From contig OZ026515.1 of assembly GCA_964019695.1 (NCBI GenBank), positions 37,154,994 to 37,218,993 on the forward strand: DNA of 64,000 nt. The letters run 5' to 3'. A program made the position numbers and the translations under genes. How positions within the stretch are numbered: the stretch's first letter is position 1; the number at the start of each line of letters is the position of its first letter. Below the pieces are notes generated by a model, which saw nothing but the letters and a program-made list of their open reading frames with translations, searched no databases and was not told the origin of the DNA. The stretch is from Loripinus fragilis. Taxonomy: Eukaryota; Mollusca; Bivalvia; Lucinida; Lucinidae. Positions 32,455-43,794 of the stretch are shown piece after piece.

Positions 32455-32720
32455 CAGGGATGAGAAATTTCTGGATTGATCAGGATTTCCTGATTGAGCA
32501 CTGGCATATGATGTGTATAATGTCAATGTAAATTTGGTTGAAATTTAGTTTTAACATTGTTGAATTGATTTTACCATAGATTAAGCATAAACTGAGTGCT
32601 TTCTATTGGTATTATGTTAATTTAAGCTTTTAATAAGTGATCTAAAAATCTCTTTGGCTGCAATCAGGATCCAACAGACAGGTTTTCTGGATTGAAAATT
32701 TTTGACTGTTCTCATCCCTG
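32455..32720. mobile_element. hAT-like MITE, CAGGGATGAGAA ends, 6-bp TSD
   Basis: CAGGGATGAGAA against TTCTCATCCCTG. TGTAGA repeats on both flanks (32449-32454, 32721-32726). TTCTGGATTGATCAGGATTT and GGTTTTCTGGATTGAAAATT give a subterminal pair. Confidence 0.85.
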
Positions 32721-33067
32721 TGTAGATGGCATTGTTTAAACTCTTGCAACACTTTGTAATGAATGATGGACCATCCCATCGTAATACAATCTAGCAGGTT
32801 GGAGGTATTCATATGGCATAAATGGGCAACGTGTGGTTATGTGAGTCAGCAAAATGTTGGCTCAATATTTTCTATGAGTGAGGTAACATATTTTGCGACA
32901 TAGAAGGTTCTGTTCAGCTTAAATAGGTAAAAATGTATGAAACTTCACTGACACAACAGAGCAGCTTGCACAGCCACACAGCCTGATAGCACTTCTGTAG
33001 CTAGACTCTGCAAAGCCTGCATAATATATAGGAGCTCTGGAACTAAGCAGCTTGGTTTGTTTCTGAC

Positions 33068-33310
33068 CTGGCCCCGAGGTTATAAAACTTTTCTCATGCT
33101 CAACTCAACTGAGCTCGAAATTTCAACTGCTCATAAAAACTATAATACCAACAAAAGAAGAAGTGTATTGCTTTAAGTCACTCATATGTTGTATTTATCA
33201 TGCTAATAAATGTTAAAATGCAATCGTTGGCATTTTAACACTTATGAGCAGGATTAATTTTTTTGCTCAGCGGAGTTGAGCATGAAAAAGTTTTATAACC
33301 TTGGGGCCTG
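33068..33310. mobile_element. CTGGCCCTGAGGTT-family MITE
   Basis: CTGGCCCCGAGGTTATAAAA against TTTTATAACCTTGGGGCCTG. Long subterminal pairing CTCATGCTCAACTCAACTGA / GCGGAGTTGAGCATGA. Confidence 0.85.
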
Positions 33311-33690
33311 GTCACAAACCTGAAGGGACGAGTTTCTTACAAGGCTCAAATATAATGGTGTTTTTTTTATGTCAAACATGGTAAACATTGTTGATGGATG
33401 AGATTGCTACTGAACCAGGATAATCGGGTCTATACTGTTTGTCAAGAAGGGCTTTGCGTCCCACTATTTAGGAAGTATAAACCTAGTGAGTGTGACAAAA
33501 CCATCTGTGCCTTATGCATATAGGGAGAATGTGTTTGGCATATAATTGACTTTCTCTGCCCGGGGCTGACTGGATAAAGCAGAAATATATCACCAGCAGG
33601 TTTATGCCAGTAACACAACAGGATGTAAGTTATTCCAGGAAAATGTGTTTGCACGTACCTATACCTTAAGTTAACTACCAGGATACATAT

Positions 33691-33913
33691 GAGCCGTGAC
33701 ATGGGATTTCCAACAATGTGGCATTTTGACAAGTGTAGACTCAGACAAGCCTGTGGAGCCGAAACTCCAAATGCTGTTCGGTCAGTAGCTTAACACTCGT
33801 AGGGTATTCGAGCGACAAGCAAAGGCTCAGATCAGACTGCGTGTATGCGCAGGCTGATCTGAGGCTTTGCTGGTCGCACATACCACATTGTTGGAAATCT
33901 CATGTTGCGGCTC
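33691..33913. mobile_element. GAGCCGCGACATG-family MITE
   Basis: GAGCCGTGACATGGGATTTC at the left, GAAATCTCATGTTGCGGCTC at the right. Centre CTCAGATCAGACTGCGTGTA-TGCGCAGGCTGATCTGAG. The short frames on either strand here are by-products. Confidence 0.85.
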
Positions 33914-35356
33914 ATATAGCTGTTTTGAGAACAGTAGATCCTGATCAGGAACCATATTGTGTCCACTACTATAACATTAGAATACATATGTAACAAATAG
34001 AATCCTTCAAGCCAATTGGATAAAAACATGAAGGAGTGTAGTACATGTATAAAATATCCAACATGATAAAGGTTAAAGGACCACTTTCCAAACACTATGT
34101 CACAAATCAATATCATCCGGCACACCTCTTTATCAGAAAGCAGGTAGCCGAAAACTATTGTTTACCTGTATTGGACATGAAAACGGCATGTTTTATGTTG
34201 ATATAAAGCAACTTTATTTCATAAAATGTTAATTCCAAGAACTGAGTCCCCGAAGATTAATCACTGACCTATCAAATAATGTGTATTTACACATATTTTA
34301 TCATTATTTAACTAAATTATTGTCATCGGCCAAAACACCGTAGCAGGCGTCGGTCAAAATGTAAAAAAAAAACAAAAAAAAAAAACATTATTTTTTAGCA
34401 TGAAAAATATTGAAAATAAATATTCAACATTCATTTGCCATATCCAAGTGGAAACCTAGAGCTAAAATATGGTCTAAGATGTTTTTTTCTCAGGTAAATG
34501 TTGGCTCGACTCAATGGACATTGCATGGAGCTGTAAGTTTATTGCTACCCACAATAAAAAGTCAAATGGTCAAAATTATTATCATATGTGGTCAATAAGC
34601 TTGGATGAAAACAATAAAATTGGTAGGGTCTATAGGGAATACTTTTATAAAAAGGGGAATACTTTTATAAAAAGCATAGACTATTTATAGAATCAGTCAA
34701 ATGTTTGTCCCAAAACTTTACCATCTTGGTTTAATTTGTAGGCATTAAATGAGAAATGTGTTCCTAATTTGGCAGTCAAGTGTTATAACCCTTAAATCAT
34801 CTCCAATGGACACCAGTGATGTGATGATACAACGTGCCAGTTTCTTTATATTTGGTCATATGTTAAACTTTGCAAATCTAATGTAAAGTAATAAGATATG
34901 TAACCTATTAGTCAGTTGAGCTGTATAGAAACCTAATGAGAGGCATCAAGGCAATCTGATCTGATAGCCAGGATAGCCACCATGGCATAATGTAATATAT
35001 AATTATGAGGCTCATCTAGGTGAGCCACTTGGGCCCCTTTCGATAAAATGCACATTTTTTGGGGGCCTGTGAATCTTTTACCACTTTTCATGAAAATGAA
35101 TGGGCCCCACTATGTGAAAATAAAGATTTTAATGAATCCCAGCAGATTTTTATAAGTATAAGATGCAGGATGTGCACCAAAAAATCTCTGGGGGCATCCA
35201 ATGGCATTGACTTATGGTGAGCTAGTCAGATCCAACTTGTTGATTTTGATATGCATTGGCTGGAGGAATAACTCAATCCTGTCGAGTTGCCAGCTAACGT
35301 TGATGTCCTCGGTATGACATGGCTTGCCACACAACATGGTCTCCCATGCAGATTAC
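33914..35356. other. No gene; A-tract and a 20-bp doublet
   Basis: A-rich tract at 34365-34385. GGGAATACTTTTATAAAAA occurs twice in tandem at 34634-34673. 34982-35220 holds a degenerate GAGCC/GGCCCC-containing repeat. No exon supported. Confidence 0.45.
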
Positions 35357-35570
35357 TAGGGTAAAGTCGGGTATATTCGGACAGACAGCCAAATTTGGAC
35401 AGCGACCTTGTTTGTTTCATATTTCAAATATTGGAATAAAAAATAAATTAACTAAACAAACAGTGAAAATCCTGATGATCCTCATAAGGAGCCGGCTCAT
35501 CTGGATTTACACTGTTTGCAAATGTGTGTCCTAATTTACCTGATGTCCGAATTTACCCGACTTTACCCTA
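35357..35570. mobile_element. TA-flanked MITE, GGGTAAAGTCGGG ends
   Basis: TAGGGTAAAGTCGGGTATAT...TCGGACA pairs with TGTCCGAATTTACCCGACTT...TACCCTA. The centre is the CAAACAGTG hairpin (35458-35520) with CATAAGGAGCC at the apex. A half copy lies at 43.1-43.25 kb. Confidence 0.85.
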
Positions 35571-35810
35571 CCTCATCTACAGTCTTCAGCCTGGTGTCTT
35601 TGAGTAGAGTGTCTACATAAGTTGACCACTTCAGGAAGAACAGGCTCAAGTAATAACAGTTGCCATTAATTTCATGAAATAAATTTTCTCCCACACATTA
35701 TGATAAGAAGACCTGTTGACATTTATAACTAGTTGAATTTGGAATATGACTTAGTTATCTGAAATGATAACATTACAAGGACTTTTGTAAATTAATCTTT
35801 TATTGCTTAG

Positions 35811-35995
35811 TTTATGCCTACTAGTGTCGTCTGCTGATAACCTTTGCAAACAGAATGTCGGTCCTGATCTGGATACATTGACTGTTTGATACTATGATGG
35901 TATTCCTGAAATATTATTTCTAAAAAGTTGATTTTGAAAAAAAACAGCAGACAACAAAAAAGCATGAAAAATTACCCAGCATGCAAAGATTTTAA
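35811..35995 (-). mobile_element. TTAACTCTTTGC-family MITE, minus
   Basis: TAGTGTCGTCTGCTGATAAC at one end. AGCAGACAACAAAAAAGCAT, AAATTACCCAGCATGCAAAG and TTTTAA at the other. Confidence 0.7.
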
Positions 35996-36122
35996 TGATA
36001 TGGGCCAGTCCATTATCAGATGTCACAAACCCATCCTTCAAATGTTATTATACCCATCTATCCAGTGGGTCTAGAAGACTAAATTTTGAAATGAGCCTCT
36101 ATCTACTACCATACTTTTGATA

Positions 36123-36185
36123 GCAGTGAAGGCTCTAGCGGGACTGCTGAAATGCACACTCACGTCTGAGCCTTCACTGTTTGCC
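36123..36185. repeat. GCAAACAGTGAAGGCTC hairpin module
   Basis: AGCAGTGAAGGCTCTAGCGG pairs imperfectly with GTCTGAGCCTTCACTGTTTG. A free-standing variant of the module. Confidence 0.6.
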
Positions 36186-36494
36186 ATTGCTATTAGTACC
36201 AAAATCTTATCCAAATTTCTAAGTTTGAGAACAGAATGCAAGTCCTTTTGTTGATGGATTAAGTTTGACAAGAAGACCTAATCTGACTGAATTGAATTTG
36301 GACTCACATAAACAGGGTATTCGATCAAACATGTACAACTAAGGTTATTTTCACATTAATTTTTGTCACTGCTTTAAGAAACCAAACTAATCTTAATATT
36401 TCATGTGAATTTTCTGTCAGAAGATAAAAAACAAAGTCATATGTTCCCTAAAATATCAAGAAAGATATATAAGGCCAAAAAAAATTAATCATTA

Positions 36495-37025
36495 GATTCT
36501 CAAGCACTTTTTGAAAAAAACTGATGCGGGAGGCAGGTTTTTTTATTTTATTTTTTATTTCCTCAAAAACAGATGCGGGACGCAGGTTTGTTGTTTTATT
36601 TCCTCAAAAACAGACGAGGCATGTATTTACATGAGCCGTTATACTCTACGACAATGTTCCATGGGAGGTGTACTACATGTACGGCCCCTGACGATATTTG
36701 GACCGATACAAGAGTCATGTTGGACATGAAATCAGACGATTTTCTTGAAAAACGGCCCTTCACAACTTCACGATGGAAGACGCCATTATAAAGAAAGGTG
36801 CGGCGCTTGTATACCTGCACTAAACCACATAAAAAATCAATACCAAGCGCCTACTCGATTTTCAGAAGATCGGGTAAATGTATGAGGAATATTAAATATC
36901 GGACGAACACGGACGAAACGAAATAACGATTTTTTTAATGCGGATTTTTTCTTTTTCTTCTTTTTTTGGTTTAAAAAATCGGTGATGCGGGGACTTTGAG
37001 GACAATGCGGCGGTGCTTGAGAATC
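36495..37025. mobile_element. TA-flanked mariner-like MITE, GATTCTCAAGCAC ends
   Basis: Perfect 13-bp TIR GATTCTCAAGCAC / GTGCTTGAGAATC with TA on each side (36493-36494, 37026-37027). The interior has two copies of CAAAAACAGATGCGGGACGC-like sequence near 36510-36620 and GTGATGCGGGGACTTTGAGG near the right. No transposase with DD(D/E) was recognised. Confidence 0.75.
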
Positions 37026-37445
37026 TACAGTATTTTTTTTCTTGGCCTAAGACATATCATCTGACATAGTCATACTGCTTCATACATGTGTATTCATTCT
37101 TTAGCAAAATAAATATAAAGAAGTAATTTAAGCCTTATATTACTGAAATGAGACAATAATATTGTAGAAGGCATTGAATGGCTGGAAATAGTTTTCAAGA
37201 AAATTAAAGAGTACCAGTCTCTGACATGCGTTTACCATAGCTAACCAAAATATTTGGACACATTATCTCCTTAACTGTTTCCTTACTAGGGAGAACTTAT
37301 GTAATCTGCAATAGCCTTTGCAAACAGTTTAGATGCAGATCAGGACCAACAGAAAGGCGGTCCTGATCTGGATCCAAACAATTTGCCACTCTGATAGTGT
37401 TCTGAAAGAAATTTTTGAAAAATTTAATTTTGAAAATGTCAGCTG

Positions 37446-39631
37446 ATCATCTGTCCAACGAACCGCTGTTAGAAGGACTGCCTATCCCAATCACTATTGA
37501 CATGGTGAAGAAGGCCATCTCAAAGATAAAGTCAGGCTAAGCTGCAGGTCCTTCAGGCATAGTGGTGGAGATGATCAAGGCAGCAGGTGATACAGGTGCC
37601 ACCATGATCCGTGATCTTGCTACTGCGATTATCCGTGATGGCAAGGTCCCAACTGACTGGGAGCAAAGTTTAATGTCTGCCTTTACAAGGGCAAGGGTGA
37701 TGCTTTGGACAGAGGCAACTATCGAGGCCTCAAGCTGACTGAGCAGGCCATGAAGATCCTTGAGAGGATTGCCGATGGTCTCATAAGACAGGTGGTGTCT
37801 ATTGACGACTCCCAGTTTGGCTTTGTCCCAGGAAGAGGCACTACAGATGCAATCTTTGTGGTCCGACAGCTGCAGGAGAAATACCTAGCAGTGAACAAGA
37901 GGCTTTATATGGCCTTCTTGGACCTTGAGAAGGCATTTGATCGTGTCCCTGGGAAGGTTATCTGGTGGGCCCTGAGAAAACTAGGTGTTGAGGAATGGAT
38001 TGTGCGGTTAGTCCAGGGAATGTATGCTAATGCGCGAAGCCTGGTTCGTGTTGGCGAGGTTTTCAGCAAAGAGTCTGAGGTGAAGGTTGGAGTCCACCAG
38101 GGATCTGTACTCAGTCCCTTGCTCTTCATCCTTGTGCTGCAGGCCTTGTCAAGTGAGTTTCGGGCTAGTGTTCCCTGGGAGGACCTATATGCGGATAATC
38201 TTGTCATCATTGCTGACTCTTCAGAGGAATGTGTCAGGAGGCTCTTGATATGGAAAGAAGCCATGGAGAAGAAGGGGTTGAGGGTAAATGCAGGAAAGAC
38301 AAAGGTCATGATCTGTGGTACAGGCCTGGACCTCTTGCAGAGTTCAGGCGAATACCCATGCGCTGTCTGTCGTACAGGAGTAGGCAACAACAGCATCTAC
38401 TGCAATTGCTGCAAACTTTGGGTGCATAAGAAATGCAGTGGACTACAACAACTGACACCAAATCCTGATTATAGGTGTGCATGGGAAATGCCCTCCCTAT
38501 TGACGGCAAGACACAGAATAAAGTCCAGGTCGGACCTGATAAGCTTGAGGTGGTAGCTTCCTTCTGCTACCTCGGTGACATGCTTTCTGCTGGTGGAGGC
38601 TGTGAAATAGCGGTCATTACTCATGTGAAAACAGCCTGGAAGAAGTTCAGGGAGCTACTACCAGTTCTCACATCCCACCACCTCTCTTACAAGACACGTG
38701 GCCATGTGTACAGCTCTTGCGTGCGGAGTGCCATGCTCCATGCCAGTGAAACTTGGCCACTGACCAAGACGAACCTGCAGCGCTTGCAGCGCAATGATAG
38801 GGCCATGATCAGACAGATCTGCAGTATCAAGCCAGAGGACGTGGCCACGGTAAGGTCAAGAGAATTACAGGCAAAGCTTGAGCTTGAGGACCTAGATCTC
38901 ATTTTCACACTGGTAAATGTATATGTCGATTTGCTGGTATTTACGTGTATTGCCGGTACCTCATAGAACGGAAGTGGTAGATATTGGTGTTAAATCATAT
39001 ATAGAAAAACATGCCATATGCCTAAAGGACTATAGAATTAGACCATTTTTAAGTATTAGTCATGCACATGGCGATTTATGTAAGCATTTAGGAATAGATT
39101 CGAGTACCGATCTGGATGATCGGTACTCGAATCTATTCCTAAATGCTTACATAAATCACCATGCACTTTCTGAATCTAATTCTATAGTCCTTTAGGCATA
39201 TGGCATGTTTTTTCTATATAGTATTAACCCCAATATCTACCACTTACGGTATATGAAGTACCGGCAATACGCGTAAATACCAGCAAATCGATATATACAT
39301 TTACCAGTGTGATTTTGAGAGAGAGAAGGCTTCGCTGGTTTGGGCATGTGGAGCGTTCTAGTGGTGCAATCAGAACAGCATGTGAGATACAGATTGATGG
39401 CAGGCGGGGGGCAGGGAGGCCCAAACTAACCTGGAAAAAACTGACGGAGAGAGACTGCCGTGAGTGGAAGCTCACGACAGTTGACCCTCAAGAAAGGAGC
39501 ACCTGGAGATCAGGTGTGAGATCTGCTATGCGTGCAGCTAGCCAGTTACCTGGAAAGGGGCCCACTGATGTGGATAATGCCCCTGCACCTGCATGTTAAT
39601 CAAAAATCTGATTATGATTATGATATGATCA
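37446..39631 (+). pseudogene. RTE-like LINE, 5' truncated, frameshifted, MITE-interrupted
   Basis: Plus-strand non-LTR reverse transcriptase. Earlier part carries an in-frame TAA within SG-stop-AAGPSGIV (about 37537) and a one-base loss near 37668 before CLYKGKGDALDRGNYRGL. The main frame (37705-38556) has motif A YMAFLDLEKAFDRVP (about residues 68-82), HQGSVLSPLLF, and the catalytic loop as YADN (162-165) instead of YADD. It then has a PHD-like zinc cluster C-x2-C-x10-C-x2-C-x4-H-x2-C (219-244). A frameshift near 38475 leads to ASFCYLGDML and ASETWPLTKTNLQRL. A palindromic element interrupts at 38906-39311. The C-terminal RRLRWFGHVER and GRPKLTWKKL block (39317-39599) follows, typical of RTE-type LINEs. 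Ends in an ATTATGATTATGATATGA tail. Not functional. Confidence 0.85.
38906..39311. mobile_element. CACACTGGTAAATG palindromic element, 5-bp TSD (long form)
   Basis: CACACTGGTAAATGTATATG at the left and ATATACATTTACCAGTGTG at the right, with almost the whole 406 bp self-complementary (apex near CGGTACTCGAATC / GATTCGAGTACCG around 39110). ATTTT flanks both sides (38901-38905, 39312-39316). Removing element plus one copy rejoins the LINE frame as ...DLDLI-LRERRLRW. Confidence 0.9.
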
Positions 39632-39829
39632 GCAGACGACAACAAAAGCATGAAAAATTACCCAGTATGCAAAGAGATAAAGTTGATAAATTCTCACAGA
39701 ACAGCAAATTATGTGTTGTCCACTTATTTGTCACTTATTTGTATAGAAATACCCTGGTTTTAATTAACTTTTCAAGTGCAGAATTCCTAAAATGGAATCT
39801 TCCAGCTAGTGATACGGACTACTGTGGAT

Positions 39830-40265
39830 CCTTCCTAATTATCAATAATTAATTTGCTGAAGAACACTTTCAAGTTATCAATAAATAATTTGCTGAATAA
39901 AACAACAAAAATAGTCCCTTCCTAAAATTGTCAATAAATAATTTGCTTAAGAGAACCAATAAATAGTCCCCCTTCATATGATTATTAGTAAATAATTTGC
40001 TGAAGAAAGCATTCAAATAGTCCTTTCCTAGTTATAAATAAATAGTTTGTTGAAGAAAACAAACATCAAATAGATCGTTCTTAGTCATCAATAAAGAAAA
40101 CAAATTCTTATGATTTAGTTATCAATAAATACTTTATTGAAGAAATACTATATTGAAGAAAGCATTCAAATAGTCTCTTCTATTATCAATAAATAGTTTG
40201 CTGAAGAAAGCAAACAAATAGTCCCACTAAATAATTTGTTGAAGAATGCAATCAAATAGTCTCTG
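39830..40265. repeat. Degenerate minisatellite, about 40-60-bp units
   Basis: About eight irregular units built on ATCAATAAATAATTTGCTGA, AGAAAGCATTCAAATAGTCC and TTCCTA. Unit length varies through small indels. Confidence 0.8.
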
Positions 40266-41740
40266 ATCTACAGGAGCAGTCTGATCTTGGACTATTTTGT
40301 TTGCTCATTCTTATCCTGGGTAATTTTGTTGTGGAATTAAATGAAAACTAGGCCCAGAGACGACTTAGATAAGCCTAGGCATCAACCCAGTCTGATCAGG
40401 GTCTTTGTTGTGCACACAGTCAATATCATTCTATGGACTGATCCTCCTAATGGTCTCTTCATGCTGACAGGAAAGACTGATTATGACCCCAGTTGTCTGG
40501 ATCATGCCCTCTTTAAATGTCATCGCTGGTCACAGCTCCTGATGACTGCATTATGTTGCCATTACAGTGTAATCATATATTTCATTGTCAAAGATAAACA
40601 TATTTTTGATAGGCCAAGGACAATACATATAAAGAAAGGCCAACTGGTCCTATTTAAACTGATTATGAGTACAGGTATTGTCTATGTCCAGTCAAGTTAG
40701 AATACCGCAAAAAAGAAACTTGCTGGAATTGGGCAAATGTTTGTGCATTTACTGTTTAATATCAATTGGAATATGCATGGTTGTTGCCATTACCAGTAGT
40801 TCTTGCTTATCTATACATTATACCTAAAACTGTAACCTTGATCAAAGTGAAACCTTTTCAGCACATCAACAAAAGCCCAGAATGTTATCTATCAAGTTTA
40901 AAAGGTTTACAATCATGTAGCATTCTGTTGGAAAAAAAGAAACTAATGTGTTTCCAGGTTCAACGTGACCCCCGTTTTTTGCCGATTATTCCTTATTGGT
41001 GATTTTAATTGAAAAAGAAAATACAGAAATTAATTCAGATATAGACCGCGTAATTAGACATATTTTTCTCAATTATATATGATATTTTATTTAGGCTGGG
41101 ATTAGATGGAACTTTGGAGTGTTTTTGTTCCTCCACTTTGAATTAGTCCCCAAGTGTACCTTATCGGTATATAAATAAACTAAATGTCCTATAACGATCA
41201 CTGGTGTAAAGTTCTTGTATTAAGCTGATATAGAGGCGAAAGTGGGTATAAATCTGATAGAAAAAGACTAAGTTATTCTGATTTACAGGGCATCTGGGCC
41301 TTAGTTTAAAATAAGGGCTGACCCCAAAAATAAGTTTAAGTTACGCGGTGTGCATTTACATCCACATGCTAAACGTCCATCAAATTATTAAGGATTAAAG
41401 CTGTTAAATAAAAGAAAAACAGGGGTCACTTAAAACCTGAAATCACGTTAGTAGACTTTAACCAATATAAGCCTAGCACCCTTTTTTGAGACGTAAGCAA
41501 ATTGTGCAGGCCCAGACCAGACACCACAAAACACGGCATCTGATCAGGGTCTCCACTGTTTGCTTGCAGAATATTCTATTAAATTGAATAAAAATGAAAA
41601 ATACCTCCCAACATCCCTTAAAACAGAAATGGACTGTTCCAATTGATAACGGTGGGAAATTCCATTTGGCTTAAATGGGTTAAATACCATATTCAACCTT
41701 ATAAGTGCAGTGTGTATATATTTGTAACTTTCTCAAAAAT
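40266..41740. other. No gene; hairpin remnants only
   Basis: A CAGACC...TGATCAGGGTCTCCACTGTTTGC hairpin remnant at about 41500-41565, and CCAGTCTGATCAGGGTCTTT near 40388. A 119-codon open frame (40341-40700, +) has no recognisable domain. Nothing else supported. Confidence 0.4.
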
Positions 41741-41742
41741 CG

Positions 41743-42240
41743 AGCTATGGAAATTAAATCTGCCTTGAAAACTACTGGAAAATCACTCTGCGGCCTTGAA
41801 TTTCCTATTTTCTGTAGGGCTTGATTCTTGAGACCTAAATCAGTGTAAAAGTGTTGTGCCATCATTTGGTGCAGCGTGTGCTGCACCAAATAAAGGCACA
41901 CCAGTTTTTATCTAATTTTCTAATACTAATTTTCCATTATCTGGTCTAGCATTTGAGAAGAAGAATTAGATTAAATAACCAAACAAAGGGATTGGACACA
42001 AGTTATTACAACATTAGATAGTCCTTTCCCAAACATAACAACAGATTATATCAATGCTACAATGGTGGATACAATAATGTTTATAGCATACATATACAAT
42101 ATATGGAGAATTTAAGTGTGTATATTTTTCATAAGTGCATTGTCCTTGTAAACCATAGGTGAGTCTTTTAGAAGTCCGTTAATTTTACACAAACTTGCAT
42201 GTATGGACCCTGAAGCCCCTATGACAGGCATGCTCCATAC
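41743..42240. mobile_element. Decayed copy of the CAGGGTTCACAC element
   Basis: Shares GAGACCTAAATCAGTGTAAA, GCACCAAATAAAGGCACACC and GTGAGTCTTTTAGAAGTCC...ATTTTACACAAACTTGC...GGACCCTG with 14932-15294. The left end is gone. Confidence 0.6.
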
Positions 42241-42317
42241 ATATTCCTTTGCACATAGCCTCTTTTTTAGACAACATTTTCTGAACCTTTGACTCGATTT
42301 CAAACTCATTTTACAAA

Positions 42318-42642
42318 TATGTTTGATTTGTTTGTGTTGTTGCTTTATGTCCCAAGTCAACATCTATGGTCATGGCAGGACGGTCAGTTCACCTAACCAC
42401 ACTTTTTTCCTGGGCAAGCTTGAACAAGCAGTTAACCAGTACTTTGTGCACATACTTTCGCTTGTAACTGACAACAACGGTACCCTTCTTGAATGATTCA
42501 GCGGAAGGGAGAATGACCGTAGAAATTATTTCATGATCAGGAAAGTATGGGACCAGGCCAGGATCGAACTCGCGACCCCTGGACCTGCAGTCAGACATGC
42601 ATCTGTTGCCAGACATGTTACCGACTGCGCTACACAGCCCGG
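42318..42642 (-). mobile_element. tRNA-derived SINE, near full length, minus
   Basis: Read on the minus strand: CCGGGCTGTGTAGCGCAGTC (box A TAGCGCAGTCGG), box B GCGAGTTCGATCC, GTCCCATACTTTCCTGATCA, AAGCGAAAGTATGTGCAC, TGGTTAACTGCTTGTTCAAG, GTTGACTTGGGACATAAAGC and an AACAACACAAACAAA tail. About 325 bp. It is the intact reference for the copy at 51.1 kb. Confidence 0.85.
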
Positions 42643-42942
42643 TGCCTCATATAAAATGGTATGTTAATTTCTCTCTTTCAGTGACAAGTCATTTCTAGAA
42701 GTGGACCAGCCGAGGGACTAGCTGAATAGTAACCATGGTGATAATGGACTGAACAGAGCAGGAACATGTGATAAAAATGGTTGAACAGACTGGTTACCTG
42801 CCTTTGAGCCAGTAAAAGAAGATGGCTGGCTGGCACAGTCTGTCGGGATACCTGCAGTATAAATCTGGAAATGGTAAAGGTTTTTATGGCTCTTTTTCCA
42901 GCCTGTCAGCTGAACACAAAGTACTCAAAGAGAGCTTTTGGG

Positions 42943-43255
42943 TTCAGGCCCAAGGTTATAAAACTCTTTTCTTGCTCAAATCAGCTGAGCATGAAATTTA
43001 TCCTGCTCATAAATGTTAAAATGCCAACAATTGTTGGCATTTTAACATTTATGAGCATGATAAATACAACATCTGAAAGACTTAAAGCAATAAACTTCAT
43101 TATTTGTTTGTTTCATATTTCAAATATTGGAATAAAAAATAAATTAACTAAGCAAACAGTGAAAATCCTGATGAGACTGCTCATAAGGAGCCGTCTCATC
43201 TAGATATACACTGTTTGCAAATCTGTGTGTCCGAATTTACCCAACTTTACCCTAG
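42943..43255. mobile_element. Chimera: half CTGGCCC MITE joined to half GGGTAAAGTCGGG MITE
   Basis: 42943-43100 matches 30072-30210 (CAGGCCCAAGGTTATAAAAC ... CATCTGAAAGACTTAAAGCA). From about 43104 the sequence matches 35401-35570 (TTTGTTTGTTTCATATTTCA ... ACCCAACTTTACCCTA). The two families fuse without either inner end. Confidence 0.7.
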
Positions 43256-43440
43256 CTATTTGCTTGTTAGAGGGTCTTTTTTCATCTACTGATAACCTTT
43301 GCAAACAGTTTGGATCCAGATCAGGACAGACAGAAAGTCGGTCCTGATCTGGATCCAAACACTTTCACACTCTGATAGTGTTCCTGAAAGAATTTTTTGA
43401 AAAATTAACTTTGAAAAAAAAGTCATCTGCTATCCTCTAA
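43256..43440 (-). mobile_element. TTAACTCTTTGC-family MITE, minus
   Basis: ATCTACTGATAACCTTTGCA, AACAGTTTGGATCCAGATCA-GG and GGTCCTGATCTGGATCCAAA hairpin arms, GTTCCTGAAAGAATTTTTTG. The distal end is cut. Confidence 0.7.
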
Positions 43441-43794
43441 ATTCCATGTGTGATGTTAATTTTCAGACCTAATTTGAGGACAATCCGGATTGTCTGTATG
43501 CATCAGGGAGCAATAAATCCCCTCAGCTTAATAAAGGAGCGTTGGAACATTAGAAGCAGAATGAAATGGCTGTTTTGTGGGTTATAATGCTGTATTTGAT
43601 ATAATAACAATCCGGCACGTTGGCATGTTACAAGAAATGGCATTGTGAGACCATTAAAAGAAACTTGCCTCACAGGAAGTCTGAAATAAGCCTTGTTAGC
43701 ATAGCTAAAGCTTTCCGATTTCCCCACTTAAACATTACATGTAGTTAAGGTGTTCTCATTGCTTAGGTCCATTGAAGGAACTGTTGTTATCTTC

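Larger units (their letters stand above)
37265..39680 (-). mobile_element. TTAACTCTTTGC-family MITE split by a LINE
   Basis: The left part 37265-37445 has TTTGCAAACAGTTTAGATGC / CTGATCTGGATCCAAACAAT and TGAAAGAAATTTTTGAAAAA. The right part 39632-39680 resumes with TCAGCAGACGACAACAAAAG, CATGAAAAATTACCCAG and TATGCAAAGAG. The 2.2 kb between them is a LINE insertion. Confidence 0.8.

Noticed and set aside
38306..38908. Minus-strand open frames opposite the RTE-like LINE (37905-38396, 38306-38509, 38687-38908)
   Set aside because: Shadows of the plus-strand reverse transcriptase; composition explained by the coding strand.
40341..40700. 119-codon plus-strand open frame
   Set aside because: No recognisable domain or exon borders; includes part of a GATCAG hairpin remnant.
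42680..42730. Possible exon after CTCTCTTTCAG at 42681
   Set aside because: The frame DKSFLEVDQPRD meets a stop within a dozen codons, and no link to the PH gene could be made.
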